From an uncultured Clostridia bacterium (GTDB taxonomy: Bacteria; Bacillota; Clostridia; Christensenellales; Borkfalkiaceae), in contig CANRCY010000045.1 of the NCBI GenBank assembly GCA_947629225.1, positions 1 to 9,909 on the forward strand: 9,909 bases of DNA. The letters are read 5' to 3'. The notes beneath the pieces were generated by a model that was given only the letters and a program-made list of their open reading frames with translations, was not told where the DNA came from and searched no databases. Position 1 is the first letter of the stretch. Each line of letters opens with the position of its first letter. Positions 1 through 4,439 of the stretch are shown here, in pieces. The position numbers were made by a program, and so were the translations under genes.

Positions 1-1
1 A

Positions 2-106
2 GCCTTCGGTGCGGACGACTGCGTGCGGCTGAGTTATTCCCTCTCCATGAAGGATATGCTCGAAGGACTCGACCGCATTGACGCGTTCCTCATGAGCCTT
101 TCATAA
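2..106 (+). CDS. PLP-dependent aminotransferase (class I/II), C-terminal fragment
   Basis: Open from the left edge; the last 34 codons end at a TAA (104-106). The translation has the pattern typical of the end of fold-type I aspartate aminotransferase-like enzymes: a small FG.. segment, then VRLSYSLS, then a helix ending in GLDRIDAFL. In that family the arginine of the VRLSY-like motif binds the substrate alpha-carboxylate, so this would be the small C-terminal domain of an enzyme that moves amino groups between amino acids and 2-oxo acids, with pyridoxal phosphate as cofactor. Substrate cannot be decided from the fragment; aspartate is plausible, and thrC lies downstream. No convincing terminator follows. 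The next gene has its own promoter, so the two are probably separate transcription units. Confidence 0.72.
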   Translation, partial: AFGADDCVRLSYSLSMKDMLEGLDRIDAFLMSLS

Positions 107-134
107 AATAGAGAAAAATTTTTTCAAAAATCCC

Positions 135-163
135 TTGAAAAGTTCACGAAAAGTTGTTACAAT
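135..163 (+). promoter_or_regulatory. Sigma-A promoter for the P-loop ATPase gene
   Basis: TTGAAA (135-140) and TACAAT (158-163) each match the sigma-A consensus at five of six positions and are separated by exactly 17 bp in an A/T-rich stretch. The transcript should start near 170, giving a leader of about 35 nt that contains AGGAGG (195-200), five bases before the ATG at 206. Confidence 0.75.
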
Positions 164-205
164 AAAAATATCAAAGGCGCGGACTGCGCACATCAGGAGG
201 TTATC

Positions 206-613
206 ATGATCAAAATCATTTGCGGACCCAAAGGAAGCGGAAAAACAAAGAGGATTATTTCGGCGGCGAACGACGCCGTCACCGTTGCCAAGGGGCATTT
301 GGTTTTTATCACCGACACCAAACGTTATATGTATGACTTAAAGCGCGAAGTGCGCTTTATCGACGTCAGCGACTACAACGTCGCGGGGGAAGACGCGCTC
401 TGCGGCTTCATCAAAGGGGTGATCGCGGGCAGTTACGACAACGAGTACGTCTTTGTGGACGGCGTGGCGCGCATCGCGGGCAAAGCCATCAAGGACATGG
501 CGCAGATCTTCTATATGCTCGAAAAAGTCGCCGAAATGCGCGATCTCAAGCTCTACATCACTTGCAGTTGCACCGAGGAAGAACTCCCCGAATTTGCCAA
601 GAAATACATCTGA
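206..613 (+). CDS. Small P-loop ATP-binding protein of unknown function
   Basis: 135 aa, starting at an ATG five bases after AGGAGG (195-200). A Walker A motif GPKGSGKT lies at residues 7-14. A hydrophobic strand ending in aspartate, YVFVDG (residues 81-86), is the likely Walker B. A final strand, YITCSC (117-122), resembles the last core strand of RecA/ABC-like P-loop folds. There is no signal peptide or membrane segment, so it is probably cytoplasmic. At this size it is only the nucleotide-binding core with no added effector domain. Clostridial genomes carry similar short proteins, sometimes labelled PilT-like or simply ATP-binding protein; I infer membership in that group from its look, and the PilT label has no support here because the family's other motifs are absent. 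The gene appears monocistronic, followed nine bases later by a repeat. The cellular role is unknown. Confidence 0.8.
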   Translation: MIKIICGPKGSGKTKRIISAANDAVTVAKGHLVFITDTKRYMYDLKREVRFIDVSDYNVAGEDALCGFIKGVIAGSYDNEYVFVDGVARIAGKAIKDMAQIFYMLEKVAEMRDLKLYITCSCTEEELPEFAKKYI

Positions 614-621
614 GTTCGGTT

Positions 622-726
622 TCGCACGATTCTTTGCTCGTGTCCCCCTTGCCCACCCCTTGAGGGGTGGGTGTCGCGCGCAAAGCGCGTGACGGAAGGG
701 GTGTCACTTCGAAAAGAATCGTGCGA
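622..726 (+). repeat. Two-hairpin interspersed repeat with terminal inverted repeats, copy 1
   Basis: A 105-bp element bounded by perfect 14-bp inverted ends (TCGCACGATTCTTT at 622-635 and its complement at 713-726). Inside are two stem-loops: CCCACCCCT/AGGGGTGGG (652-671) with a 2-base loop, and GTCGCGCGC/GCGCGTGAC with an AAA loop (672-692, one G-T pair). A nearly identical copy lies inverted at 2589-2695; the segment 649-726 matches it at 77 of 78 positions, while the part between 636 and 648 differs by small insertions and deletions. It resembles a MITE or REP-type non-autonomous element. No clear target-site duplication is visible. Confidence 0.8.
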
Positions 727-755
727 GGAAATTAGCGTGCGCGTTTTAACTTTCT

Positions 756-810
756 TGTCCTCTCGTTCGTTTCATCGGACAAGAAGGCAAAAGTAATTGC
801 CAAATTGTGT
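756..810 (+). repeat. 55-bp interspersed repeat, copy 1
   Basis: The 55 bases match the reverse complement of 2742-2796 at 54 positions (the difference is at 778). Weaker similarity extends to the left (GCG..TTTAAC around 741-750). On the right, both copies are followed by a short hairpin of different sequence: GCAGGG/CCCTGC at 819-833 here, GGCGGAA/TTCCGCC beside the other copy. Internally TTCTTGTCC (752-760) can pair with GGACAAGAA (777-785). No open reading frame of note and no promoter. Confidence 0.75.
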
Positions 811-859
811 GCGTTGCCGCAGGGAAACCCTGCTCCGCGCCGTCATTGGAAAGCAGCAT

Positions 860-923
860 TCTTGCCCGCCCTCGCGTTAGCGGGGGAGGGGTAGGGGAGG
901 GGGCTCCTTATTCTCTTGCACGG
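860..923 (+). repeat. G-rich hairpin repeat, copy 1
   Basis: A 64-bp element also found inverted at 4364-4427. Its last 25 bases (899-923, ending CTTGCACGG) match at 24 positions. Its hairpin (CCCTCGC/GCGGGGG, 869-886, one G-T pair) differs in sequence from that of the other copy, yet both are fully paired. It is strongly purine-rich on the plus strand between the stem and position 903. With 622-726 and 756-810 it fills much of the 415-bp gap before thrC; no gene was found in that gap. Confidence 0.68.
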
Positions 924-977
924 GCTCGCCAAATGCGGGCGCGCAAGCATAACGTCCGAAAAAAATTTTCATAAGAG

Positions 978-998
978 CCGTCCCGCACGTCGGGACGG
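978..998 (+). promoter_or_regulatory. Perfect hairpin in the thrC leader
   Basis: CCGTCCCG (978-985) and CGGGACGG (991-998) form a perfect 8-bp stem with a 5-base loop, followed by TTTAGG and ending 30 bases before the thrC start. The U run is only three bases, so it is at best a weak terminator. An attenuator role is possible, but no leader peptide with threonine codons and no T-box motif was found upstream, and no confident sigma-A promoter for thrC was seen either. Confidence 0.4.
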
Positions 999-1028
999 TT
1001 TAGGTGTGTGAAAAAATATGGAGGAAAT

Positions 1029-2522
1029 ATGAACTTTATCAGCACAAGAGGGGGCGAAGCCGTTTCGGCAGCCGAGGCGATCGTCCGCGGCATGGCGGAA
1101 GGGGGAGGACTGTTCGTCCCCGAGACCATTCCCGCCGTCTCCGAAGGGGAGCTCGAAGAGATGCTCGGCATGAACTATCCCGAGCGCGCCGCCTTCATTC
1201 TCGGCAAATACTTCGGCGAATTCCCGCAGGAAGAGCTGCTTTCCGAAGCGGAAAAGGCGTATGCCCGCTTCGAGGGAGAGGACGCGGCGCCCCTCGTCAA
1301 GATCGAGGACGGGCTCTTCCTTTTGGAACTCTTTCACGGTCCTACCTGCGCCTTTAAGGATATGGCGCTCTCCCTCTTGCCCTATCTTCTGCGCAAGAGC
1401 TGCGAACTGCTCGGCATCAAAGAGCAGATCCTCATTCTCGCCGCCACGAGCGGAGACACGGGCAAAGCCGCGCTCGAAGCGTTTGCGGACGCTGAGAGGG
1501 TCAAGGTCGCCGTGTTCTATCCCGAAGAGGGGGTCTCAAAAATGCAGAAGTTGCAGATGACGACGCAGGACGGCGGGAACGTGGACGCCGTCGGCGTAAA
1601 GGGCAACTTCGACGATTGCCAATCGGCAGTCAAAAAGATCTTCCGCTCCCGCGAATGCAGGGACAAGCTCAAAGAGAGGGGGGTCATACTCTCCTCGGCG
1701 AACAGCATCAACATCGGCAGGCTCGTGCCCCAGATCGCCTATTATTTTTCGGCATATTGCGACCTCGTAACCTCGGGTCAAATCGCGGCGGGGGACTTGG
1801 CGGATTTTGCCGTCCCGACGGGAAACTTCGGCAACATTCTGGCGGGCTATTATGCAAAACAAATGGGGCTCCCCGTCGGCACGCTCGTGTGCGCGTCCAA
1901 CCGCAACAACGTCCTCACCGATTTCTTCCGGAAGGGGACGTACGATAAAAAACGCACCTTCTACCGCACGATGTCTCCCTCGATGGACATTCTCGTCTCT
2001 TCCAATCTCGAACGGCTTCTCTTCGAAATTTCGGGCAGGGACAGCGCGCTCACCGTCGAACGCATGAAGGCGCTCGCAAACGCGGGGAGGTATTCGATCC
2101 GCGCGGAGGAACTGAAAGCGCTCTCCCAAACCTTCTTTGCGGGCTATGCGAGCGAAGAAGATACGGTGGAGTGCGTGTACGAGTTCTTCGAAGAATTCAA
2201 TTACCCGCTGGACACCCATACGGGGGTGGCGATGCACGTTGCGCGGACGTACTGCCGCAAGCGCGCAGAGGACGTAAACGCCGAGCCCCGCCCGATGGTG
2301 GTCGTGAGCACGGCGAGCCCCTATAAATTCCCGCAGGCGGTGTATTACGCCCTCACGGGGAACGATGTGAAAGACAGTTTCAAGGGCATCAAGCGCATTC
2401 ATTTGATCACGGCAATGAAGGTGCCCGAGAGTTTGAAGGCGCTCCGCTATAAGCTCCCGCGCTTTAAGACGGTGATCCCGTCCGATAAAATTTTCGAAGA
2501 AGTGCTGAATTTCGTCGGATAA
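1029..2522 (+). CDS. thrC: Threonine synthase
   Basis: Last enzyme of threonine synthesis: converts O-phospho-L-homoserine and water to threonine and phosphate, with pyridoxal phosphate, in the cytoplasm. The 497-aa length fits the longer ThrC class. The N-terminal region MNFISTRGG is typical. The PLP lysine is K110 in FHGPTCAFKDMALS. SGDTGKAA (141-148) and the later VPTGNFGNILAG are the usual cofactor-phosphate and substrate loops. I chose the ATG at 1029 because GGAGG (1020-1024) lies just before it; an in-frame GTG at 1008 would place that Shine-Dalgarno inside the gene. The spacer is short at four bases. The gene stands alone between two repeat-filled gaps, and its TAA is followed at once by a strong hairpin. 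There is no homoserine kinase or homoserine dehydrogenase nearby. Confidence 0.95.
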   Translation: MNFISTRGGEAVSAAEAIVRGMAEGGGLFVPETIPAVSEGELEEMLGMNYPERAAFILGKYFGEFPQEELLSEAEKAYARFEGEDAAPLVKIEDGLFLLELFHGPTCAFKDMALSLLPYLLRKSCELLGIKEQILILAATSGDTGKAALEAFADAERVKVAVFYPEEGVSKMQKLQMTTQDGGNVDAVGVKGNFDDCQSAVKKIFRSRECRDKLKERGVILSSANSINIGRLVPQIAYYFSAYCDLVTSGQIAAGDLADFAVPTGNFGNILAGYYAKQMGLPVGTLVCASNRNNVLTDFFRKGTYDKKRTFYRTMSPSMDILVSSNLERLLFEISGRDSALTVERMKALANAGRYSIRAEELKALSQTFFAGYASEEDTVECVYEFFEEFNYPLDTHTGVAMHVARTYCRKRAEDVNAEPRPMVVVSTASPYKFPQAVYYALTGNDVKDSFKGIKRIHLITAMKVPESLKALRYKLPRFKTVIPSDKIFEEVLNFVG

Positions 2523-2525
2523 AAA

Positions 2526-2566
2526 AGAAGGCGCCGCCGAGGCAATTTGCCTCGGCGGCGCCTTCT
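2526..2566 (-). terminator. Strong hairpin at the thrC end with its U-tract on the minus strand
   Basis: Arms 2526-2545 and 2547-2566 are perfectly complementary; allowing a small loop, about 18 bp of GC-rich stem (GGCGCCGCCGAGG core). Read on the minus strand the hairpin is followed by TTTTTT (2526-2521), the classic intrinsic terminator layout. On the plus strand it is followed only by GTGTCATG. It may still act or protect the 3' end in both directions, but the better match stops transcription heading toward thrC on the antisense strand. Confidence 0.72.
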
Positions 2567-2588
2567 GTGTCATGATAAAATTACGTCT

Positions 2589-2695
2589 TCGCACGATTCT
2601 TTTCGAAGTGACACCCCTTCCGTCACGCGCTTCGCGCGCGACACCCACCCCTCAAGGGGTGGGCAAGAGGGTGGAACGAGCAAAGAATCGTGCGA
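2589..2695 (-). repeat. Two-hairpin interspersed repeat with terminal inverted repeats, copy 2
   Basis: A 107-bp element in reverse orientation to 622-726, with the same 14-bp inverted ends (2589-2602 and 2682-2695). The 78 bases 2589-2666 have a single mismatch to the first copy, located in a hairpin loop (CGAAG for CAAAG), so the stems are untouched. The divergent part is 2667-2680, just inside the right end. Together the two copies form a long inverted repeat around thrC. Confidence 0.8.
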
Positions 2696-2741
2696 AATAA
2701 AATTTACTTGCCTTAGGCGGAATTCACTTCCGCCGTGGGCG

Positions 2742-2796
2742 ACACAATTTGGCAATTACTTTTGCCTTCTTGTTCGATGAAACGAACGAGAGGACA
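2742..2796 (-). repeat. 55-bp interspersed repeat, copy 2
   Basis: Reverse complement of 756-810 with one mismatch. It is flanked by intact short hairpins on both sides: GGCGGAA/TTCCGCC with a TTCAC loop at 2716-2734, and GCGG/CCGC around GTTAAA at 2798-2811. The first copy has a different but also paired hairpin on the matching side. The 341-bp gap 2523-2863 holds the terminator, these repeats and a further stem-loop; no gene is evident. Confidence 0.74.
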
Positions 2797-2824
2797 GGCG
2801 GGTTAAACCGCTCTTGCCTATTTC

Positions 2825-2862
2825 TTCACGGAAAAAGATTGCGTAGCAAGATTTTTCGTGAA
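2825..2862 (-). other. Imperfect stem-loop next to the 3' end of the minus-strand gene
   Basis: TTCACG (2825-2830) pairs with CGTGAA (2857-2862), then A5/T5 and TTGC/GCAA close toward a GTA loop, with one bulge and one small internal loop. It begins two bases beyond the stop of the minus-strand gene, so it may stabilise or end that transcript. There is no U-run on its minus-strand exit side; on the plus strand it is followed by CCTATTTTATT. Confidence 0.4.
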
Positions 2863-2863
2863 C

Positions 2864-3307
2864 CTATTTTATTAAATTTTTCCAGATCTCTTCGAAGCGT
2901 TCCTCCATTTGGAGCGTATCTTCGGCGAGCTTGCGGATATCCTCGTCTTCCTCGTCCTCGCTCATGTCGGCAAGGCTCGATTTGATCGCGGTGATCCCCA
3001 TTACCGTGCCCTGCGTCATCATCTCCGAAATGTGCGCGCGGGAATTGTCCGCCATCGTGCTCATCTTGATACTGCTCCACATCATCGCTTTTTTGATGGG
3101 TCCCGGGTCTTTGAGTTCGATGTTCTTGTCTTTGGCGAGAATGGCGGCTCTGCCGCACATGTGCTCGTATTCGTCGTGCTGGCGCAAAAGTTCTTCCCTG
3201 ACGTCCCCGTCCTCCGCCTCGGGCAGAATGTCCGAGATCGACTGCAAGGCGAGCTGGCAGTTGCGGTGGACCTCCGAAAGTATTTCTTCACTCTTTTTCA
3301 AAGCCAT
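2864..3307 (-). CDS. Helical protein of unknown function, possible ferritin-like bundle
   Basis: 147 aa on the minus strand. I start it at the ATG at 3307, six bases after AGGAGG (3314-3319); a longer reading from a TTG near 3358 would place that site inside the gene. The sequence has no signal peptide or membrane segment. It looks like four amphipathic helices (about residues 2-27, 34-62, 70-113 and 121-146) broken by acidic turns such as EAEDGD and SEDEEDED. One ExxH (E46-H49) and an HISE (92-95) occur inside helices, as in ferritin/rubrerythrin-like bundles, but the paired ExxH expected in the last helix is missing, so metal binding is doubtful. Similar uncharacterised proteins occur in clostridia, in my recollection. 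It diverges from rplU and appears monocistronic. No convincing promoter was found upstream. Confidence 0.72.
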   Translation of the reverse strand: MALKKSEEILSEVHRNCQLALQSISDILPEAEDGDVREELLRQHDEYEHMCGRAAILAKDKNIELKDPGPIKKAMMWSSIKMSTMADNSRAHISEMMTQGTVMGITAIKSSLADMSEDEEDEDIRKLAEDTLQMEERFEEIWKNLIK

Positions 3308-3364
3308 GACGATCCTCCTTTTACCGTCAGTTTGAGAAAATTTTTGTTTCCTATGCAAAACCGC

Positions 3365-3393
3365 TTGACTTTTCCGCTTGGGTATGCTAAATT
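3365..3393 (+). promoter_or_regulatory. Sigma-A promoter of the rplU-rpmA operon
   Basis: TTGACT (3365-3370), a 17-bp spacer and TAAATT (3388-3393), with an extended -10 TG at 3385-3386. The transcript should start near 3400 and lead directly into the rplU leader. Confidence 0.68.
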
Positions 3394-3399
3394 TTCCTA

Positions 3400-3484
3400 T
3401 GAGCCGCTAAGGACGGGCACAAAGCGTTCCTGAAACAGAGGACCGCCTACGAAGCCTTGCGAGACCTATAAGGAGGTACAATAC
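3400..3484 (+). promoter_or_regulatory. Structured 5' leader of rplU, candidate L21 autoregulatory leader
   Basis: About 85 nt separate the predicted transcript start from the rplU ATG, far more than translation needs. GCGTTCCT (3424-3431) pairs with AGGACCGC (3439-3446) at seven of eight positions. ACCT (3464-3467) could pair with AGGT of the Shine-Dalgarno (3474-3477) and hide it. Firmicutes rplU genes commonly carry an L21 leader thought to bind the protein and limit its own synthesis; assignment to that family is by position and structure only. Confidence 0.5.
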
Positions 3485-3790
3485 ATGTACGCGATCATCG
3501 AAAACGGCGGAAAACAGTATAAGGTTTCCGAGGGCGACGTGGTGAGAGTGGAAAAGCTCAAAGCAAATGTGGGCGATACCGTCACTTTCAACGTGCTCAT
3601 GGTGAGCGGAGACGACGGCGTGAAGATCGGCAAGGAAGCCGAGGGCGCAAAAGTCACCGCAAAAGTCGAAGCGCAGGATAAGTTCAGAAAGATTATCGTC
3701 TTTAAGTACAAGTCCAAGAAGAACGAGCGCAAAAAGCAAGGTCACCGTCAACCGTTCACGCAGGTGAAGATCGAGAGCATCACGCTCTGA
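3485..3790 (+). CDS. rplU: Large ribosomal subunit protein bL21
   Basis: 101 aa, the usual size. It binds 23S rRNA in the 50S subunit. The start MYAIIENGGKQYKV is diagnostic, and the C-terminal block has the basic KYKSKKNERKKQGHRQPFT stretch (from about residue 74) characteristic of bL21, followed by VKIESI. The ATG lies eight bases after AAGGAGGT (3470-3477). It is the first gene of a two-gene operon with rpmA, 51 bp downstream, and has a promoter and structured leader of its own. Nothing in the protein is unusual; the oddity is the absence of the prp/ysxB gene that normally follows in Firmicutes. Confidence 0.97.
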   Translation: MYAIIENGGKQYKVSEGDVVRVEKLKANVGDTVTFNVLMVSGDDGVKIGKEAEGAKVTAKVEAQDKFRKIIVFKYKSKKNERKKQGHRQPFTQVKIESITL

Positions 3791-3841
3791 TTCGCCGCAG
3801 GGGGCATTCGCCCGAAAATTCAAGAAGAAGGAGAAAGAAAA

Positions 3842-4123
3842 ATGTTTTTTATCGCATTGTTCGCTCATAAAAAGGGTACGGGTTCTTCGCACAACGGCAG
3901 AGACAGTAACGCGAAGCGCCTCGGGGTCAAGCGGCAGGACGGACAGCTCGTCCATGCGGGCACGATCCTTGTCCGCCAGCGCGGCACGAAGATCCACCCC
4001 GGCGAGAACGTCGGCATCGGCGGCGACGATACCCTGTTCGCTTTGAAAGACGGCATCGTCCGTTTCAAGCGTTTGGGCAGAGATCAGAAGCAAGCGGTCA
4101 TCGAAGAAGTTCAAGAAGCGTAA
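3842..4123 (+). CDS. rpmA: Large ribosomal subunit protein bL27 with N-terminal extension
   Basis: 93 aa. bL27 sits near the peptidyl-transferase centre and its N-terminal tail contacts the tRNA acceptor ends. The core signature is complete: AHKKGTGSSHNGRDS (from residue 8), SKRLG-like NAKRLG, and RQRGTKIHPGENVGIGGDDTLFA. Before AHKKG are seven residues, MFFIALF. Firmicutes bL27 carries such an extension, removed by the cysteine protease Prp after an LQ(F/L)F-like motif; here the pattern is IALF, keeping the final LF but not the LQ. AAGGAG (3828-3833) precedes the ATG by eight bases. A start after the extension is unlikely because no ATG exists there. prp is not between rplU and rpmA: the 51-bp gap has no room. 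A terminator ends the operon. Confidence 0.96.
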   Translation: MFFIALFAHKKGTGSSHNGRDSNAKRLGVKRQDGQLVHAGTILVRQRGTKIHPGENVGIGGDDTLFALKDGIVRFKRLGRDQKQAVIEEVQEA

Positions 4124-4126
4124 AGT

Positions 4127-4155
4127 AAAAGCCTCCCTTTTCGGGAGGCTTTTTT
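4127..4155 (+). terminator. Intrinsic terminator of the rplU-rpmA operon
   Basis: AAAAGCCTCCC (4127-4137) pairs with GGGAGGCTTTT (4143-4153) around a TTTTC loop, and the T-run continues to 4155. It begins four bases after the rpmA stop. With A-runs on the left arm it could also work weakly on the minus strand. Confidence 0.92.
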
Positions 4156-4188
4156 GCGGGGTTTTGGGTTTCCCTTGCTGCCCCAATT

Positions 4189-4275
4189 TGTCATTTCGAG
4201 CGGAACGAAGTGAAGTCGAGAAATCTCGCCTTATGATAATGCGGTAGAGATGTCTCGACTACGCTCGACATGACA
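4189..4275 (+). repeat. Long-hairpin repeat (TGTCATTTCGAGCG type), copy 1
   Basis: An 87-bp near-palindrome. The outer arms TGTCATTTCGAGCG (4189-4202) and CGCTCGACATGACA (4262-4275) pair at 13 of 14 positions, and inner arms AGTCGAGAAATCTC and GAGATGTCTCGACT also pair at 13 of 14. An asymmetric bulge (GAACGAAGTGA against A) separates them. The terminal loop is about 19 bases (GCCTTATGATAATGCGGTA). An inverted second copy lies at 7314-7403. It starts 34 bases after the rpmA terminator. Confidence 0.78.
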
Positions 4276-4302
4276 TTTTGGAATGTCGTTCCGCTCCCCC
4301 TC

Positions 4303-4353
4303 GCTGTCCCTCGCGTAGCGGGGGAAAGTGGCGAACGTAGTGAGCCGAAAGGG
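4303..4353 (+). repeat. Two-hairpin modular repeat, GAACG-type, copy 1
   Basis: CGCTGT, then hairpin CCCTCGC-GTA-GCGGGGG (4308-4324), then AAAGTGGCGAACGTAGTGAG and CCGAAAGGGG. Positions 4326-4353 match 7142-7169 at 27 of 28 bases in direct orientation. The hairpin is almost the same as the one in the unrelated-looking repeat at 860-923. The gap 4124-4439 contains the terminator, three repeats and no gene. Confidence 0.66.
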
Positions 4354-4363
4354 GGGAAGTGTA

Positions 4364-4427
4364 CCGTGCAAGAAAATAAGGAGCCCCCTTCCCTACCCTC
4401 CCCCCAACTTGTTGGGGGGAGGCAAGA
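4364..4427 (-). repeat. G-rich hairpin repeat, copy 2
   Basis: Inverted counterpart of 860-923. It contains a perfect hairpin CTCCCCCCAAC-TT-GTTGGGGGGAG (4398-4421) with 11-bp arms, longer than that of copy 1 and of different sequence. It ends 12 bases beyond the stop of the beta-propeller gene, so the hairpin may shape the 3' end of that transcript, but no U-run follows it on the minus strand. Confidence 0.68.
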
Positions 4428-4439
4428 AAACTCCGGATT

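Noticed and set aside
206..613. Twitching motility PilT assignment
   Set aside because: Only Walker A and a probable Walker B are present in 135 residues; PilT-specific Asp and His boxes are absent.
1008..1028. GTG at 1008 as the thrC start
   Set aside because: The ribosome binding site GGAGG (1020-1024) would then be inside the gene; the ATG at 1029 directly follows it and matches the family N-terminus.
1536..2648. 370-codon open frame opposite thrC
   Set aside because: Arg/His-rich antisense shadow of thrC that also runs through the terminator hairpin and a repeat; no start signals.
2667..2681. AGGGTGGAAC resembles the T-box antiterminator signature, near a threonine gene
   Set aside because: It lies downstream of thrC within the divergent part of a repeat copy, with no stem I, no codon loop and no following terminator or biosynthetic gene; the other repeat copy lacks it.
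3308..3358. Longer N-terminus for the minus-strand helical protein from a TTG
   Set aside because: AGGAGG sits inside the extension and just before the ATG at 3307; the extra residues look like translated leader.
3308..3400. Sporulation-type promoter (GCATA boxes) for the minus-strand gene
   Set aside because: GCATA occurs twice on the minus strand, but no matching -10 lies at the right spacing for forespore sigma factors.
4189..4275. CRISPR-like repeat or transposon end
   Set aside because: No regularly spaced units, no cas genes and no transposase; the element is a single long hairpin.
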